Shown here: positions 63,212 to 64,000 of the stretch, one piece after another
Numbering within the stretch: position 1 is the stretch's first letter
Layout: every line of letters begins with the position of its first letter
Assembly (NCBI GenBank): GCA_047495785.1
Contig: JBLDXI010000054.1
Location: forward strand, 1,116,001-1,180,000
Reading direction: 5' to 3'
DNA length: 64,000 bases
DNA from: Lepidodermella squamata
Taxonomy: Eukaryota > Gastrotricha
Translations under genes and position numbers: made by a program
Notes under the pieces: generated by a model
The model's input: the letters and a program-made list of their open reading frames with translations, nothing else
Databases searched by the model: none
What the model was told of the DNA's origin: nothing

Positions 63212-64000
63212 CCTTTTATGGCCACTTCGAAAATACACAATTTATTTGATAATATTAACACAGAACGATGTGGAATTAATGTATATTATAGCGAATATTT
63301 ACGAGCATTTATAATTCATTTTTTACCTTTTTTACATTTGCCGGCCCGCCGGTGTTTTCTCCGATTTCAGAAATCCTTGATCATTTGGGTTAGGCGCGAT
63401 TCTTCTTCTTCTGAGCAAACGATAAAAGCCCTAACAACGATTAATGCAGGTAGCAAAACCTCGTAGAGATCCTTTCTCTTCTTCTTTTCGGAGAGAGAGA
63501 GAGATCCTTATATTTTGCAGAATGGCCGTAGTCTACCGCCATGTCATGCCACCGCGCCGGGATCGTTTAGAAGTGTTTTGCTTTTCGTACTTTTGAATTC
63601 AACATTCAACTGTTTGAAATTTCGCAGGAAACGCTTCATCCATAGAGAACGTAGTGATCTATGGCTTCATCATTGCACCCTGCCGCATCACAGCATTTGC
63701 AATGCGGAGTCCTCAGGCAATCTTCTTGAGTTGAGCAGCCTCTGGAAAACTGGTGTCTATACAGAAAAAAGTGTCGAAAACGTCGAAAATCGCGTACTAT
63801 TACACGTTTCGGCTTTTATTCAACCATCTTCAGGATCAAAAAATGTAAGGACATCAACAATCATGTCTCAGAGCTAGTATCAAAACTGTTGATTTCTCCG
63901 AAACCAGGGGGATTTTACATCTGAAATTTCATCTGCCCGTGCCATTTTTCCTGGATGCTGAGTTGAAGTTTTCGGGCTACTCTCATTTAACCAGTTCCTG
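63212..64000. other. 3' flank, no supported gene
   Basis: Contains a CTTCTTCTT / GAGAGAGAGAG low-complexity stretch near 63400-63505. ORFs up to 120 codons (63515-63877) show no domain, signal or splice support. Confidence 0.4.

Noticed and set aside
1-64000. CRISPR arrays, rRNA genes, bacterial operons
   Set aside because: None seen; the window is eukaryotic with spliceosomal introns.

Overview
The window is nuclear DNA of a small animal with a compact genome. Spliceosomal GT-AG introns are everywhere, mostly 33-60 bp with a few longer ones. The genes belong to metazoan families: a polypeptide GalNAc-transferase, GABA-B-type class C receptors, Ly6 proteins, an SLC44 choline-transporter-like protein, a VWA5A-like VIT/vWA protein, a PAN/apple protein, a C-type lectin and an NRF-6-type acyltransferase. 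I cannot name the species. Splice acceptors vary (ctag, atag, ttag, cag), so the strict nematode TTTTCAG acceptor is not evident. A tardigrade or another small invertebrate is possible, but this is inference.

Layout. 0-0.74 kb: 3' end of a GALNT gene. 1-4.4 kb: an intronless GABA-B-like receptor convergent with an orphan 8-TM gene. 6-10 kb: a VWA5A-like gene with a MITE in its large first intron, then a broken VIT fragment. 13.3-20.6 kb: a block of class C receptor A, two Ly6 genes and an orphan multi-TM gene. 21.2-31.4 kb: a GT15 (Kre2/Mnt1-type) mannosyltransferase gene split by a 9.2 kb Ty3/gypsy-like LTR retrotransposon with apparently identical LTRs and a TTCG target duplication. 32.6-34.1 kb: three two-exon genes for small cysteine-containing secreted peptides, two of them in a ~520 bp-arm inverted duplication. 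34.7-35.3 kb: a damaged C-type lectin gene. 36-47 kb: a second copy of the receptor block (broken 7TM copy, Ly6, 7TM, class C receptor B, PAN protein, a fourth 7TM gene). 47.2-50 kb: SLC44. 51-60.5 kb: an array of tiny two-exon single-TM proteins around a secreted-looking ankyrin protein. 60.9-63.2 kb: an NRF-6-type acyltransferase.

How it fits together. The two receptor blocks share gene families, order and intergenic sequence, so they look like a segmental duplication. All three Ly6 copies carry the same ~230-260 bp upstream block. Every confident gene I could trace splices into an exact in-frame model, and exon coordinates are given in each entry. The parts that look least familiar are the mini type-I membrane protein array (51-60.5 kb), the orphan multi-TM family (four copies), the five extra ORFs in the retrotransposon, and the inverted pair of peptide genes whose signal and pro regions are conserved while the cysteine tail differs.
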